DNA of 64,000 nt from Clostridiales bacterium (GTDB lineage Bacteria > Bacillota > Clostridia > Oscillospirales > Ruminococcaceae). Below the pieces are notes generated by a model. That model was not told the origin of the DNA. It was given only the letters and a program-made list of their open reading frames with translations, and ran no database searches. Made by a program: the position numbers and the translations under genes. The stretch covers positions 62,001-126,000 of the forward strand of contig JAHZAY010000004.1 in assembly GCA_019423685.1 (NCBI GenBank), read 5' to 3'. This document shows positions 8,410-16,099 of this stretch, piece after piece (positions within the stretch are counted from its first letter, which is position 1; each line of letters begins with the position of its first letter).

Positions 8410-8592
8410 CTTTGCTGGGCAGGTCTTCTGGCTTCGGCGTCATAGGAACCGAATCTCTTCCCACCTTTCGGCAGTGAGCGATTTGGATTGGTACACTTCG
8501 ATTCCTCTTCCGGTACAGCAGTGGAGACTGCGCGGGCTCTTCCCGACTTCCCTATTCTCAAAACGTGTTTTTACGCTTTGCACCCGGCAAAG
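8410..8592 (-). promoter_or_regulatory. Cobalamin riboswitch
   Basis: On the minus strand the P1 stem is formed by CTTTGCCGGG (8592-8583) and CCCAGCAAAG (8419-8410). Inside are the conserved AATAGGGAA segment, a CACTGCTGTA segment resembling the core CACUGU, GGTGGGAAG, and a near-consensus B12 box GCCAGAAGACCTGCC (8433-8418). Together these are diagnostic of the adenosylcobalamin-class riboswitch, and its placement upstream of cbiMNQO fits vitamin B12 feedback on cobalt import. Confidence 0.93.
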
Positions 8593-8628
8593 TGAAATTG
8601 TGAATGCGAAGAAGGACTTCGCACCTTT

Positions 8629-8657
8629 ACCCTAACATAATGGAAGACAGGTGTCAA
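8629..8657 (-). promoter_or_regulatory. Promoter for the cbi operon
   Basis: Minus strand TTGACA (8657-8652), 17 bases, TAGGGT (8634-8629). It lies just upstream of the riboswitch, so the start site falls at about 8620. The -10 match is imperfect. Confidence 0.6.
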
Positions 8658-8720
8658 GCCCCCTATGAATAAAATGAAAATTTCTGTGCAATTTGTCAGA
8701 AAAAAGGCCGCAATTTCTCC

Positions 8721-8749
8721 TTGTTCGGGAGGAGGGAACATGGTATAGT
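8721..8749 (+). promoter_or_regulatory. Promoter for thpR
   Basis: TTGTTC (8721-8726), 17 bases, TATAGT (8744-8749), divergent to the cbi promoter about 65 bases away. Confidence 0.65.
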
Positions 8750-8782
8750 ATAAGTAGAAGAAGAAAAAAGAGGGTGATCCGC

Positions 8783-9331
8783 TTGCGCTTGTTTGCAGCA
8801 ATTTTGTTGAGCAATCCGGTTAAAGATGAGTTGATGCGCACCGTTGAGAATCTGCGCCCTCATGTGTTGGATGGACGCTTTACCCGCCGGGAAAATTTGC
8901 ACCTGACACTGGCCTTTTTGGGAGAAACCGGAAACCTCAAAGGCGCAAAGCGCGCCCTGTACACCATTCAGTCCCCGGCTTTTGAGATGGTGGTGGAGGG
9001 CTTGGGACGCTTTAGAAGAGATGGCGGAGACATCTTATGGGCGGGTGTGCGAAAAAATGCATGCCTGTTTGCCTTGGCCGACCAGACACAGAAGGCATTT
9101 GGCAAGGAAGGCTTTGTGCTGGAAAAGCGCCCATTTGCTGCGCATCTGACGCTGGGCAGGCAGATTTTGCTGCGGGACAAAGAGCAGATGCAATCTTTGT
9201 CGAACTTGATAGAATCCGTTTCAATGCCGGTAGAAAAGGTCAGCCTGATGTGCTCGGACAGGGTGCAGGGCAGACTCACCTATACCGAGTTGGACTTTGT
9301 GGTATTGAATAAGAAAACAGAAATAAAATAG
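8783..9331 (+). CDS. thpR: RNA 2',3'-cyclic phosphodiesterase (LigT/ThpR family)
   Basis: The 182-residue protein carries both HxTx motifs of the 2H phosphoesterase superfamily, HLTLAF near residue 36 and HLTLG near residue 120. These enzymes hydrolyse 2',3'-cyclic phosphate ends of RNA in the cytosol. I chose the TTG at 8783, eight or nine bases after AGAGGG and giving the family start LRLFAAI. An in-frame GTG at 8774 is the alternative but lies directly on the ribosome site. It is monocistronic, with its own promoter. Confidence 0.85.
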   Translation: MRLFAAILLSNPVKDELMRTVENLRPHVLDGRFTRRENLHLTLAFLGETGNLKGAKRALYTIQSPAFEMVVEGLGRFRRDGGDILWAGVRKNACLFALADQTQKAFGKEGFVLEKRPFAAHLTLGRQILLRDKEQMQSLSNLIESVSMPVEKVSLMCSDRVQGRLTYTELDFVVLNKKTEIK

Positions 9332-9381
9332 TAGGGATTCTACAAAAACAATGCAAGATGCAAAATTTACTGAAAAACCGC

Positions 9382-9410
9382 TTGCAAATTTTTGGAAATA
9401 ATGCTACGAT
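9382..9410 (+). promoter_or_regulatory. Promoter for tdh-kbl
   Basis: TTGCAA (9382-9387), 17 bases, TACGAT (9405-9410). It gives a leader of about 130 bases before tdh. Confidence 0.65.
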
Positions 9411-9546
9411 GTAGCTGTAACACATACACATAAATGTATGCGTGTTTGTCAGAAGGACACACATCCGTCACCCGGCGGACATTCCAAATTTTTCGACCGA
9501 CCGGTATGCGGGATCAAGAAGAGAAATAATAGAAAGGGAGATTACG

Positions 9547-10602
9547 ATGGAAAAGAACAAAATGTACGCCCTCGTCAAAGAAAAACCGGGAGTAGGCCTT
9601 GCCCTTCATGTTGTAGACATCCCGCAGTGCGGTCCAGATGAAGTGAAGATCAAGATTCACTACACTTCGATCTGCGGCACCGACCTGCACATTTATAACT
9701 GGGATAAATGGTCCCAGGAGACCATCAAGACTCCTATGATTATTGGTCACGAGTATGTCGGCGAGATCGTGGAAGTCGGCGAGAATGTCAAAGATTACCA
9801 TGTAGGCGAGCTGGTATCCGGTGAGGGCCACATCGTCTGCGGTCACTGCCGCAACTGCCGCGCAGGCAAACGTCACCTCTGCAAGAACACTATCGGCGTC
9901 GGCGTAAACCGCGACGGTGCATTTGCACAGTACCTTGTCATTCCAGAGACCAACGTCGTCAAAGTGGAGCCGGGAATCTCCGAAGAGATGTGCTCTTCCT
10001 TCGACCCGCTGGGCAACGCAGTACATACTGCACTGACCTATGATGTTGTCGGCGAGGATGTCCTCATCACCGGCGCTGGCCCGATCGGCATCATGGCGGC
10101 TGCCATCTGCTGCCACAACGGCGCAAGACACGTCGTCATCACCGATATCAACGACTATCGCCTGAACCTCGCAAAAGAGATCTGCAACTGCACCCCGGTC
10201 AACACCGCAAAAGAGGACCTCAAAGAGGTTATGAATCAGCTCGGCATCAAAGAGGGCTTCGATGTAGGTCTGGAGATGTCCGGCAACGGTCAGGCATTTA
10301 ACCAGATGATCGACAACATGTACAACGGCGGCAAGATCGCAGTCCTGGGCATTCAGGGTGGCGAGACCGTTGTTCCGTGGAACAAGATCGTATGGAACTG
10401 CCTGGAGATCAGAGGTATCTATGGCCGTCAGATGTTCGAGACCTGGTACAAGATGATGGCGATGCTCAACTCCGGCCTCAATATCGACAAGATCCTGACC
10501 CACAAATTCGATTTCAAAGACTTCCAGAAGGGCTTTGACATCATGAACTCCGGCAAGTGCGGCAAGGTTGTTCTCGACTGGACCCACGCTGACGAAGAGT
10601 AA
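9547..10602 (+). CDS. tdh: L-threonine 3-dehydrogenase
   Basis: A zinc-dependent medium-chain dehydrogenase of 351 residues that oxidises L-threonine to 2-amino-3-ketobutyrate with NAD+. Catalytic zinc ligands are in SICGTDLH (Cys43) and GHEYVGE. The structural zinc lobe is CGHCRNCRAGKRHLC, and the Rossmann motif is GAGPIG. The start at 9547 follows AAAGGGAG; upstream codons in the same frame are leader. It precedes kbl, which takes the unstable product, so the functional call is strong. Codon use is skewed toward GGC/ATC/AAC, as in highly expressed genes of this window. Confidence 0.93.
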   Translation: MEKNKMYALVKEKPGVGLALHVVDIPQCGPDEVKIKIHYTSICGTDLHIYNWDKWSQETIKTPMIIGHEYVGEIVEVGENVKDYHVGELVSGEGHIVCGHCRNCRAGKRHLCKNTIGVGVNRDGAFAQYLVIPETNVVKVEPGISEEMCSSFDPLGNAVHTALTYDVVGEDVLITGAGPIGIMAAAICCHNGARHVVITDINDYRLNLAKEICNCTPVNTAKEDLKEVMNQLGIKEGFDVGLEMSGNGQAFNQMIDNMYNGGKIAVLGIQGGETVVPWNKIVWNCLEIRGIYGRQMFETWYKMMAMLNSGLNIDKILTHKFDFKDFQKGFDIMNSGKCGKVVLDWTHADEE

Positions 10603-10657
10603 AAGAGAAAGGTTGCTGCGCACAGCAGCACAACAAGGAATATTACCGTCTACGGGA

Positions 10658-10698
10658 AACCGGGGTGGGAGACAAAAAAGCGCTCCCAGCCCCCGGTT
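10658..10698 (+). other. Intercistronic stem-loop between tdh and kbl
   Basis: A 14-base arm (10658-10671) pairs almost perfectly, with one bulged G, with 10683-10698. No T-run follows, so it is probably not a full terminator. It may stabilise the upstream or downstream message, or attenuate partly. Confidence 0.55.
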
Positions 10699-10736
10699 AT
10701 AGATACATTGAGAAGAAAAACAGGAGGAGATATCCT

Positions 10737-11924
10737 ATGAAAACAGGACTGAGCTATTTTAAAGAGCAGGTAGAACAGGCCAAGCAGGATGGCACCTACA
10801 AAGAGGAAAGAGTAATCACCACCCAGCAGCAGAGCCATATCGATACCACCAAGGCTAAGGACGTCATCAATATGTGCGCAAACAACTACCTTGGTTTTTC
10901 CAATAACCCGGACATCATTGCGGCAGCAAAGGCCAGCTATGATAAGTGGGGTTACGGCCTGTCCTCGGTCCGCTTTATCTGCGGCACCCAGGAACTGCAC
11001 AAAGAGCTGGAGCAGAAGATCTCCAACTTCCTGGGTATGGACGATACAATCCTGTATTCTTCCTGCTTCGATGCCAACGGCGGCCTCTTCGAGACCCTGC
11101 TGGATGACCGCGATGCCATCATCTCCGATGCACTCAACCACGCTTCGATCATCGATGGCGTTCGTCTGTGCAAAGCAAAACGCTTCCGCTATGCCAACAA
11201 CGACATGGCAGACCTGGAAAGATGCCTGAAAGAGGCCACTGAGGGCGGCGCGAGAATCAAACTGATCGCCACCGACGGTGTATTCTCGATGGACGGCATT
11301 GTAGCGGATCTCAAGAGCATCTGCGACCTCGCAGATCGATATGATGCCCTCGTTATGGTAGACGACAGCCATGCAGTCGGCTTCATGGGCGAGCACGGCA
11401 AAGGCACCCCGGAGCACTGCGGTGTAATGGGCAGAGTGGACATCATCACCGGCACCCTCGGCAAGGCTCTGGGCGGCGCATCCGGCGGCTACACCTCTGC
11501 AAGACAGGAGATCGTAGATCTGCTCAGACAGAAGAGCCGTCCATATCTGTTCTCCAATACCCTGGCTCCAGCGATTGCTGCCGGCGCTGTAAAGACCTTT
11601 GATATGCTCTCCAGCACCACCGCTTACAGAGACAAGGTACACGAGAATACCCAGTATTTCCGCAACGCCATCAAGGAAGTTGGCTTTGACATCATCGAGT
11701 CTGACCACCCGATCGTCGCCATCATGCTGTATGATGCAAAGGTTGCGACCGAGTTCGCTGACAGAATGCTCCAGAAGGGCGTCTATGTTGTAGGTTTCAG
11801 CTATCCGGTTGTTCCAAAAGACAAGGCCAGAATTCGTGTACAGGTTTCTGCGGCGCACACCAAAGAGGACCTCGACTTCGCTGTTCAGTGCTTCAAGGAA
11901 GTCAAAGAAGAAATGGGAATCTAG
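10737..11924 (+). CDS. kbl: Glycine C-acetyltransferase (2-amino-3-ketobutyrate CoA ligase)
   Basis: A PLP enzyme of the alpha-oxoamine synthase family, 395 residues. It splits 2-amino-3-ketobutyrate with CoA into glycine and acetyl-CoA. The PLP lysine is in TLGKALGG (Lys243), preceded by the cofactor-contact motif VDDSHAVGFMG. GGAGG lies nine bases before the ATG at 10737. With tdh it forms the two-step threonine-to-glycine route. Confidence 0.95.
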   Translation: MKTGLSYFKEQVEQAKQDGTYKEERVITTQQQSHIDTTKAKDVINMCANNYLGFSNNPDIIAAAKASYDKWGYGLSSVRFICGTQELHKELEQKISNFLGMDDTILYSSCFDANGGLFETLLDDRDAIISDALNHASIIDGVRLCKAKRFRYANNDMADLERCLKEATEGGARIKLIATDGVFSMDGIVADLKSICDLADRYDALVMVDDSHAVGFMGEHGKGTPEHCGVMGRVDIITGTLGKALGGASGGYTSARQEIVDLLRQKSRPYLFSNTLAPAIAAGAVKTFDMLSSTTAYRDKVHENTQYFRNAIKEVGFDIIESDHPIVAIMLYDAKVATEFADRMLQKGVYVVGFSYPVVPKDKARIRVQVSAAHTKEDLDFAVQCFKEVKEEMGI

Positions 11925-11962
11925 TCCGACTTCGGAATCAATAGAATCATACCCCCTTCAGG

Positions 11963-11998
11963 AAAGGACGGTGCGGTGAAGTTCCGCACCGTCCTTTT
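11963..11998 (+). terminator. Terminator after kbl
   Basis: The 11-bp stem GGACGGTGCGG with its complement (11966-11976 and 11984-11994) has a 7-base loop and then TTTT. Confidence 0.85.
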
Positions 11999-12012
11999 GA
12001 TCTGTCCGCTTG

Positions 12013-12041
12013 TTGAGTATGGCAGCGGCATCTGTTATAAT
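12013..12041 (+). promoter_or_regulatory. Promoter for the glycosidase gene
   Basis: TTGAGT (12013-12018), 17 bases, TATAAT (12036-12041). Confidence 0.75.
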
Positions 12042-12076
12042 GGGGAAAAGAAGTATTGTATGGGAGGAATTTTTCT

Positions 12077-13951
12077 ATGGAGATACAGGTAGGCCAACAG
12101 CTCTTGACCCTCGACGAGGAAACCTTGCACTTTACCATTCACACAGAAGGCTATAACTGGCAGTTTGCCGGCGATTACCGCCCCACCATCGAGACGGCAC
12201 AGGGAAAATTGGACTTTTTGGATTGGCAGCAGATTTCCCACACCGCCTTTACAAACGGTGTCGGAAAAGGAATTCACTCGCGCTATCGTGCACTGCGCGG
12301 CAAAGAGGACTCGTATGCCTTTGATACCGTCGTCTGGATCGAGGAGGCAAACCACACAGTCCACTTTGAGTGGGTCCCCATCCGCGAAGATGGGTTGAGT
12401 GTACAGCAGGTGCGCTGGCCGGGATATTTTTCGTTTGAGCAAAACAGCCCCAAGTGCTACACCTTGCTCAACGAGGGCCAGGGCCTTTTGATCCCCAATA
12501 ACTGGGAGACGGCCGTGGAGAAGCTGAGCTTTGATGGTCGCTTTTTGACCGAGGGAGGATATATGCCGTGGTTTGGCCAGGTCGCCGGAAAGAACGGCTA
12601 TATCGCCATCGCAACGACTCCGTGGAACGCCGGTGCCTATGTGGATCACCCGGCTTGTGGCCCTTATACCCATGTCGGCATCTGGTGGGAGCCCAGTTTG
12701 GGTAAAATGGACTACCGCCGCTGCGTAGAGTATACCTTTTTGGATGGGTGCGACTACAATGACCTGTGCAAGATCTACCGCAACTATGCAAGGGAACATG
12801 GACAATTGGTCACTCTGGCGGAAAAAGCTGCGCGGGTTGAGTCGGTTAATCAACTGATCGGATGCAGCTTTGTGCATTGCGGCATCAAGACCAACGTCAA
12901 TCCCAAATCCGACTTTTATGACCCGGAAAATCCCGAAAAAAATAACCTTGTCACCACCTTTGCGGCCCGCGCAAAAGAGGTGGAAAACCTGCATGAGCTG
13001 GGTGTCAAAAAGATGTACCTGCATCTGGATGGGTGGGCACAGCCGGGCTATGACAACCAGCATCCCGATTATCTGCCCGCCTGCGAAGAGGCCGGCGGTT
13101 GGGAAGGCATGAAGCAGTTGGCCGACACCATGCACCGGTTTGGCTATCTGTTTGGCATCCACGACCAGTATCGAGACTACTATCTCGACGCGCCGACCTT
13201 CGATTGGTGCTATGCCACCATGTTGACCGACGGCAGCTATCCCACCCACGCGCGCTGGGCGGGTGGCCCCCAGAGCTATCTGTGTGCAACCCAGGCCCTC
13301 TACTATGTCCGGCGCAATTTCTCGCAGATTGCGCAGAACGGCGTCGCACTCGACGGGGCATATCTGGATGTCTTTACCTGCAATGAGGGGGACGAATGCG
13401 CCAATCCGCTGCATCGGATGAGTCGGAGAGAATGTTACCTTTACCGCAAAAATTGCTTTGATTGGCTGCTGTCCAAAGGTATCCTCCCAAGCTCCGAGGA
13501 GGTGTCGGATTGGAGTATGCAGAGCCTGGTATTCTGCCACTATGCGCCATATCACTTTATGCTGCAATCGCCGGGAACTCCGCGGGAGGGCATCCCCGTT
13601 CCGCTGTTTAACCTGGTGTACCACGACTGCGTCATCGAGCCGTGGATGATGGATCGGTTGGGGGACGAAGATTTGATGCTCTACGCCCTCCTCAATGGAG
13701 GCGCTCCCTATCTGATTCGGGACGGCGCATACGCCAATACCGATGGATCGTTCAGCGAAGGGGTGGAGCTGGAGCTGCGCGAGAGCATCCGCCGGTGTCA
13801 GGTCGTCAGCGAGCTGCACGAAAAGGTGGCAAAGTGTGAGCTGGTTCGGCACGAGCTGTTGGATGATGCTGGACAAAAACAGCGCAGTGTCTTTAGCGAT
13901 GGGACAATCGTCTCGGTGGACTTTTCGACCGGAGAGTATCAGATCTACTAA
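12077..13951 (+). CDS. Putative GH129/GH101-like intracellular glycosidase (possible alpha-N-acetylgalactosaminidase)
   Basis: A 624-residue protein without signal peptide or membrane helix. It has an N-terminal beta-rich region and, from about residue 270, a TIM-barrel-like part. Acidic motifs sit at strand ends: YLHLDGW (Asp318), VALDGAYLDVF (Asp426, Asp431) and PSSEEVSDW (Glu474, Glu475). This layout recalls intracellular GH129 alpha-N-acetylgalactosaminidases and the related DUF5696/GH101 fold, which use an Asp nucleophile and a Glu acid/base. Assignment is by recollection of family layout, not by alignment. The start at 12077 has GGGAGG nine bases upstream, and it has its own promoter. 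If correct it would release GalNAc from Ser/Thr-linked glycopeptides, which fits its position after the threonine-degradation operon. Confidence 0.5.
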   Translation: MEIQVGQQLLTLDEETLHFTIHTEGYNWQFAGDYRPTIETAQGKLDFLDWQQISHTAFTNGVGKGIHSRYRALRGKEDSYAFDTVVWIEEANHTVHFEWVPIREDGLSVQQVRWPGYFSFEQNSPKCYTLLNEGQGLLIPNNWETAVEKLSFDGRFLTEGGYMPWFGQVAGKNGYIAIATTPWNAGAYVDHPACGPYTHVGIWWEPSLGKMDYRRCVEYTFLDGCDYNDLCKIYRNYAREHGQLVTLAEKAARVESVNQLIGCSFVHCGIKTNVNPKSDFYDPENPEKNNLVTTFAARAKEVENLHELGVKKMYLHLDGWAQPGYDNQHPDYLPACEEAGGWEGMKQLADTMHRFGYLFGIHDQYRDYYLDAPTFDWCYATMLTDGSYPTHARWAGGPQSYLCATQALYYVRRNFSQIAQNGVALDGAYLDVFTCNEGDECANPLHRMSRRECYLYRKNCFDWLLSKGILPSSEEVSDWSMQSLVFCHYAPYHFMLQSPGTPREGIPVPLFNLVYHDCVIEPWMMDRLGDEDLMLYALLNGGAPYLIRDGAYANTDGSFSEGVELELRESIRRCQVVSELHEKVAKCELVRHELLDDAGQKQRSVFSDGTIVSVDFSTGEYQIY

Positions 13952-14047
13952 AACCTTCTCACATTGCATGGCACGCAGCAAAAAGACAGAGCGCATTTTG
14001 CTGCATGCCGGTATCGGACAAAAAAAGATAGAAAAAACACTGGACGC

Positions 14048-14094
14048 AAAAGAGGGGAAAACGGCAGGAAAAAAATTCCTACCGTTTTCCCCTC
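14048..14094 (-). terminator. Terminator of the sigma-factor gene
   Basis: A near-perfect 19-bp stem (14052-14070 with 14076-14094) has a TTTT tract on the minus strand. Its upper arm overlaps the last codons of the sigma gene. Confidence 0.7.
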
Positions 14095-14576
14095 AAAGCT
14101 TTTACTCCTCGATAAACGGCCACCCGCACACTGGAAGGCTTCATTCCCAAGGCGGAACCGATTTCCTCGTCCTTCATCCCCAAAATGTACTTCATAATCA
14201 CCACATCGCGGTATTCCCGGCTCAGGCTGCACAGAGCTGTCCACAGCTCTTCTCTCTCGCACTGGTGCAGCAACCCATCCTCCAGATTTTGCTTTTCATC
14301 TATCTGGTAGAGGGCAAGCTCCAGGGAGACTACGGGATGGCGCTTTTGCTGGCGGTGAATGGTGTAGCAGAGATTGCGCACCATCCGCATCAGATAGGCT
14401 CTGGTGTGCGCTTCATCCACCGTGTAGATGAGCTCCCCCTTTTCCAGCAGCTTCGTAAAGACACTCTGCACCACATCACAGGCTAAATGCTTGTCGTGCA
14501 GCAGCCGGCAGGCATATCGCCACAAAGGCAGGCGATATTCCCGATACAGCCGCTCTATACGGACAAAATCCTGCAA
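14079..14576 (-). CDS. ECF-type sigma-70 family RNA polymerase sigma factor
   Basis: A 165-residue protein with only sigma regions 2 and 4. Region 2 contains YRLPLWRYACRLLHDKHLACDVVQSVF, split here as YRLPLWRYACRLL and ACDVVQSVF. Region 4 has REYRDVVIMKYILGMKDEEI followed by a helix-turn-helix ending VRVAVYRGVKAL. I chose the TTG at 14576, nine bases after GGAGG; no in-frame ATG precedes it. No anti-sigma factor is adjacent, which is unusual for ECF sigmas, so control is unknown. The nearest gene transcribed toward it is the small sorting-signal protein. Its own target promoter cannot be read with confidence. Confidence 0.8.
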   Translation of the reverse strand: MQDFVRIERLYREYRLPLWRYACRLLHDKHLACDVVQSVFTKLLEKGELIYTVDEAHTRAYLMRMVRNLCYTIHRQQKRHPVVSLELALYQIDEKQNLEDGLLHQCEREELWTALCSLSREYRDVVIMKYILGMKDEEIGSALGMKPSSVRVAVYRGVKALRGKR

Positions 14577-14714
14577 GTTGGTGCGCCTCCGTTCTACAAA
14601 TTTAATAGTATATCCCCATTGTACAAGAAAAAAAGACAAATTACAATAGTCGCTTTGACCAATAACAGGGCAGCTCTTCTCATATTATGTGACAAAAGGC
14701 GGAGCAAAAGGGAG

Positions 14715-14754
14715 AAAAAAAGGCTTCGGGCAAACCGCCCGAAGCCTTTTTTTT
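14715..14754 (-). terminator. Terminator of the small sorting-signal gene
   Basis: The 10-bp stem GGCTTCGGGC with its complement has a 5-base loop and A/T runs on both sides, so it could work in either direction. It is 32 bases past the minus-strand stop at 14786. Confidence 0.85.
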
Positions 14755-14785
14755 CAAGACAAAGGAACACTTTGGTTTTGCAGCT

Positions 14786-14989
14786 TTAGCGCTTTTTCTT
14801 CTTGGAAGAAAGCAGAAGCAAAACAACAATGAGGATGGCCGAAACGACCAGTGCGCCGATGACGACAGGAACCATGTTGTTGTCGCCGGTGTTGGGGTTG
14901 TTGGCCGCAAAGGCGGTCGGAGTCAATACAACAAAAGAAGCCACAAAGGCAAAAAAGCATGTCAAAATTTGGTTGAGTCTGCTACGCAT
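14786..14989 (-). CDS. Minimal secreted protein with an NPNTG sorting-like signal
   Basis: A 67-residue product, almost entirely targeting signals. It has a signal peptide ending TPTAFA, then a very short segment with NPNTGD, then a hydrophobic helix and the tail SSKKKKR. NPNTG plus helix plus basic tail is the layout of a sortase cell-wall sorting signal (LPxTG-like variant). Only a handful of residues would remain between the cleavage sites, so the mature product would be a tiny peptide, or the protein simply stays as a membrane anchor. The promoter at 15046-15074 matches consensus perfectly. The ATG at 14989 has GAAAGGA about 13 bases upstream; an upstream in-frame TTG at 15013 has no ribosome site. 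Confidence 0.65.
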   Translation of the reverse strand: MRSRLNQILTCFFAFVASFVVLTPTAFAANNPNTGDNNMVPVVIGALVVSAILIVVLLLLSSKKKKR

Positions 14990-15045
14990 AAGTCGAAGCG
15001 CATCCTTTCTCAAAAGATTTTGGAAAAATTTACAACTGCAATCTA

Positions 15046-15074
15046 ATTATAACCGCCTATTCTACCCTTGTCAA
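15046..15074 (-). promoter_or_regulatory. Consensus promoter for the small sorting-signal gene
   Basis: Minus strand TTGACA (15074-15069), 17 bases, TATAAT (15051-15046): both boxes are perfect. This predicts strong housekeeping expression. Confidence 0.85.
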
Positions 15075-15137
15075 GGGGGAGAGGGCAGTTCGAAAACCCT
15101 CCACTTTTACTTGTTTAAAAGATGGGCGCACCTGAGG

Positions 15138-15923
15138 TTATCCCATGCAAATGCCGTAGACTGCGCAGGCATTCGCAAAGGTCTGATCGGCCATCTGCTG
15201 GGGAGTGACGCCCTTGATGGAGGCCAATTTTTCAGCCATCCGGGGCAGCATGGTGGAGTCGCAGCGCTTTCCACGGTATGGCTCTGGGGCCATATAGGGG
15301 CAGTCGGTTTCGATCAAAAGGCGATCCAGCGGGATGACCTGTGCCGCTTCGACGGCGCGGCGGGCATTTTTGAAGGTGATGACGCCGGTGAAGCCGATGT
15401 ACATCCCAAGGCGCAGCACCTCTTTGGCGACCTCGGCCGAACCGGAAAAGCAGTGCATGATGCCGCGGGGACGATATTTTTTGAGGAGATCCAATGTGTC
15501 CTGATGGGCGTCGCGGTTGTGGATGATGACCGGGACGTCCAAATCCTTTGCGAGTGCGAGCTGCTCTTCGAAAATCTGCCGCTGGATCTCACGCGGGGCA
15601 TTGTCGTCGTAATAGTAGTCCAGGCCGATTTCTCCCAAGGCCATCGCCTTTTCATAGGAGAGCTGCTGTGCCATCACATCTAGGTATTCGTGCGAGTGTT
15701 GTGCGGCAATCTCGGCAGATTGGTCGGGGTGGATGCCGATGGAGCAGTACACAAAGGGATATTTTTTTGCAAGCTCGATGCCGGCGATGTTCGCGTCGGT
15801 GGTGTTGCCGACATTCATGATGGCGCGCACACCGTGCTCTGCCATCGAGCAAAGCAGCGCGTCGCGGTCCCCGTCAAAGCGCGGGTCGTCGTAATGCGCG
15901 TGGGAGTCAAAGATATTTTCCAT
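15138..15923 (-). CDS. tatD: TatD family metal-dependent hydrolase / DNase
   Basis: The 261-residue TIM-barrel protein has the TatD metal motif DSHAHYDD at its N-terminus, ALGEIGLDYYYD in the middle, the HNRDAHQD and HCFSG motifs, and LIETDCPYMAP near the C-terminus. Family members are 3'-5' exonucleases or quality-control hydrolases. AAGGAGG lies eight bases before the ATG at 15923. It follows metG on the same strand after 176 bases, a common order in Firmicutes. Confidence 0.92.
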   Translation of the reverse strand: MENIFDSHAHYDDPRFDGDRDALLCSMAEHGVRAIMNVGNTTDANIAGIELAKKYPFVYCSIGIHPDQSAEIAAQHSHEYLDVMAQQLSYEKAMALGEIGLDYYYDDNAPREIQRQIFEEQLALAKDLDVPVIIHNRDAHQDTLDLLKKYRPRGIMHCFSGSAEVAKEVLRLGMYIGFTGVITFKNARRAVEAAQVIPLDRLLIETDCPYMAPEPYRGKRCDSTMLPRMAEKLASIKGVTPQQMADQTFANACAVYGICMG

Positions 15924-16099
15924 AGAAACCTCCTTATGGATTTTCTAAAGGGAAAGCGGCGCATAATCCGCCGGATAAAGGGGTGTGCTGTGAAAAAAGG
16001 AAAGGGGGGAGTCCCCCGCTCCCGATGAAAAGGGGAGCCAGGAGATTCCGCCCCACAGTGGTGAAAAGGGATAAAGGCTTTTCGCCAAAAAAGGAAAAA

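Noticed and set aside
12035..13996. A 653-codon open frame on the minus strand
   Set aside because: It is antisense to the glycosidase gene; no start signal and no motif.
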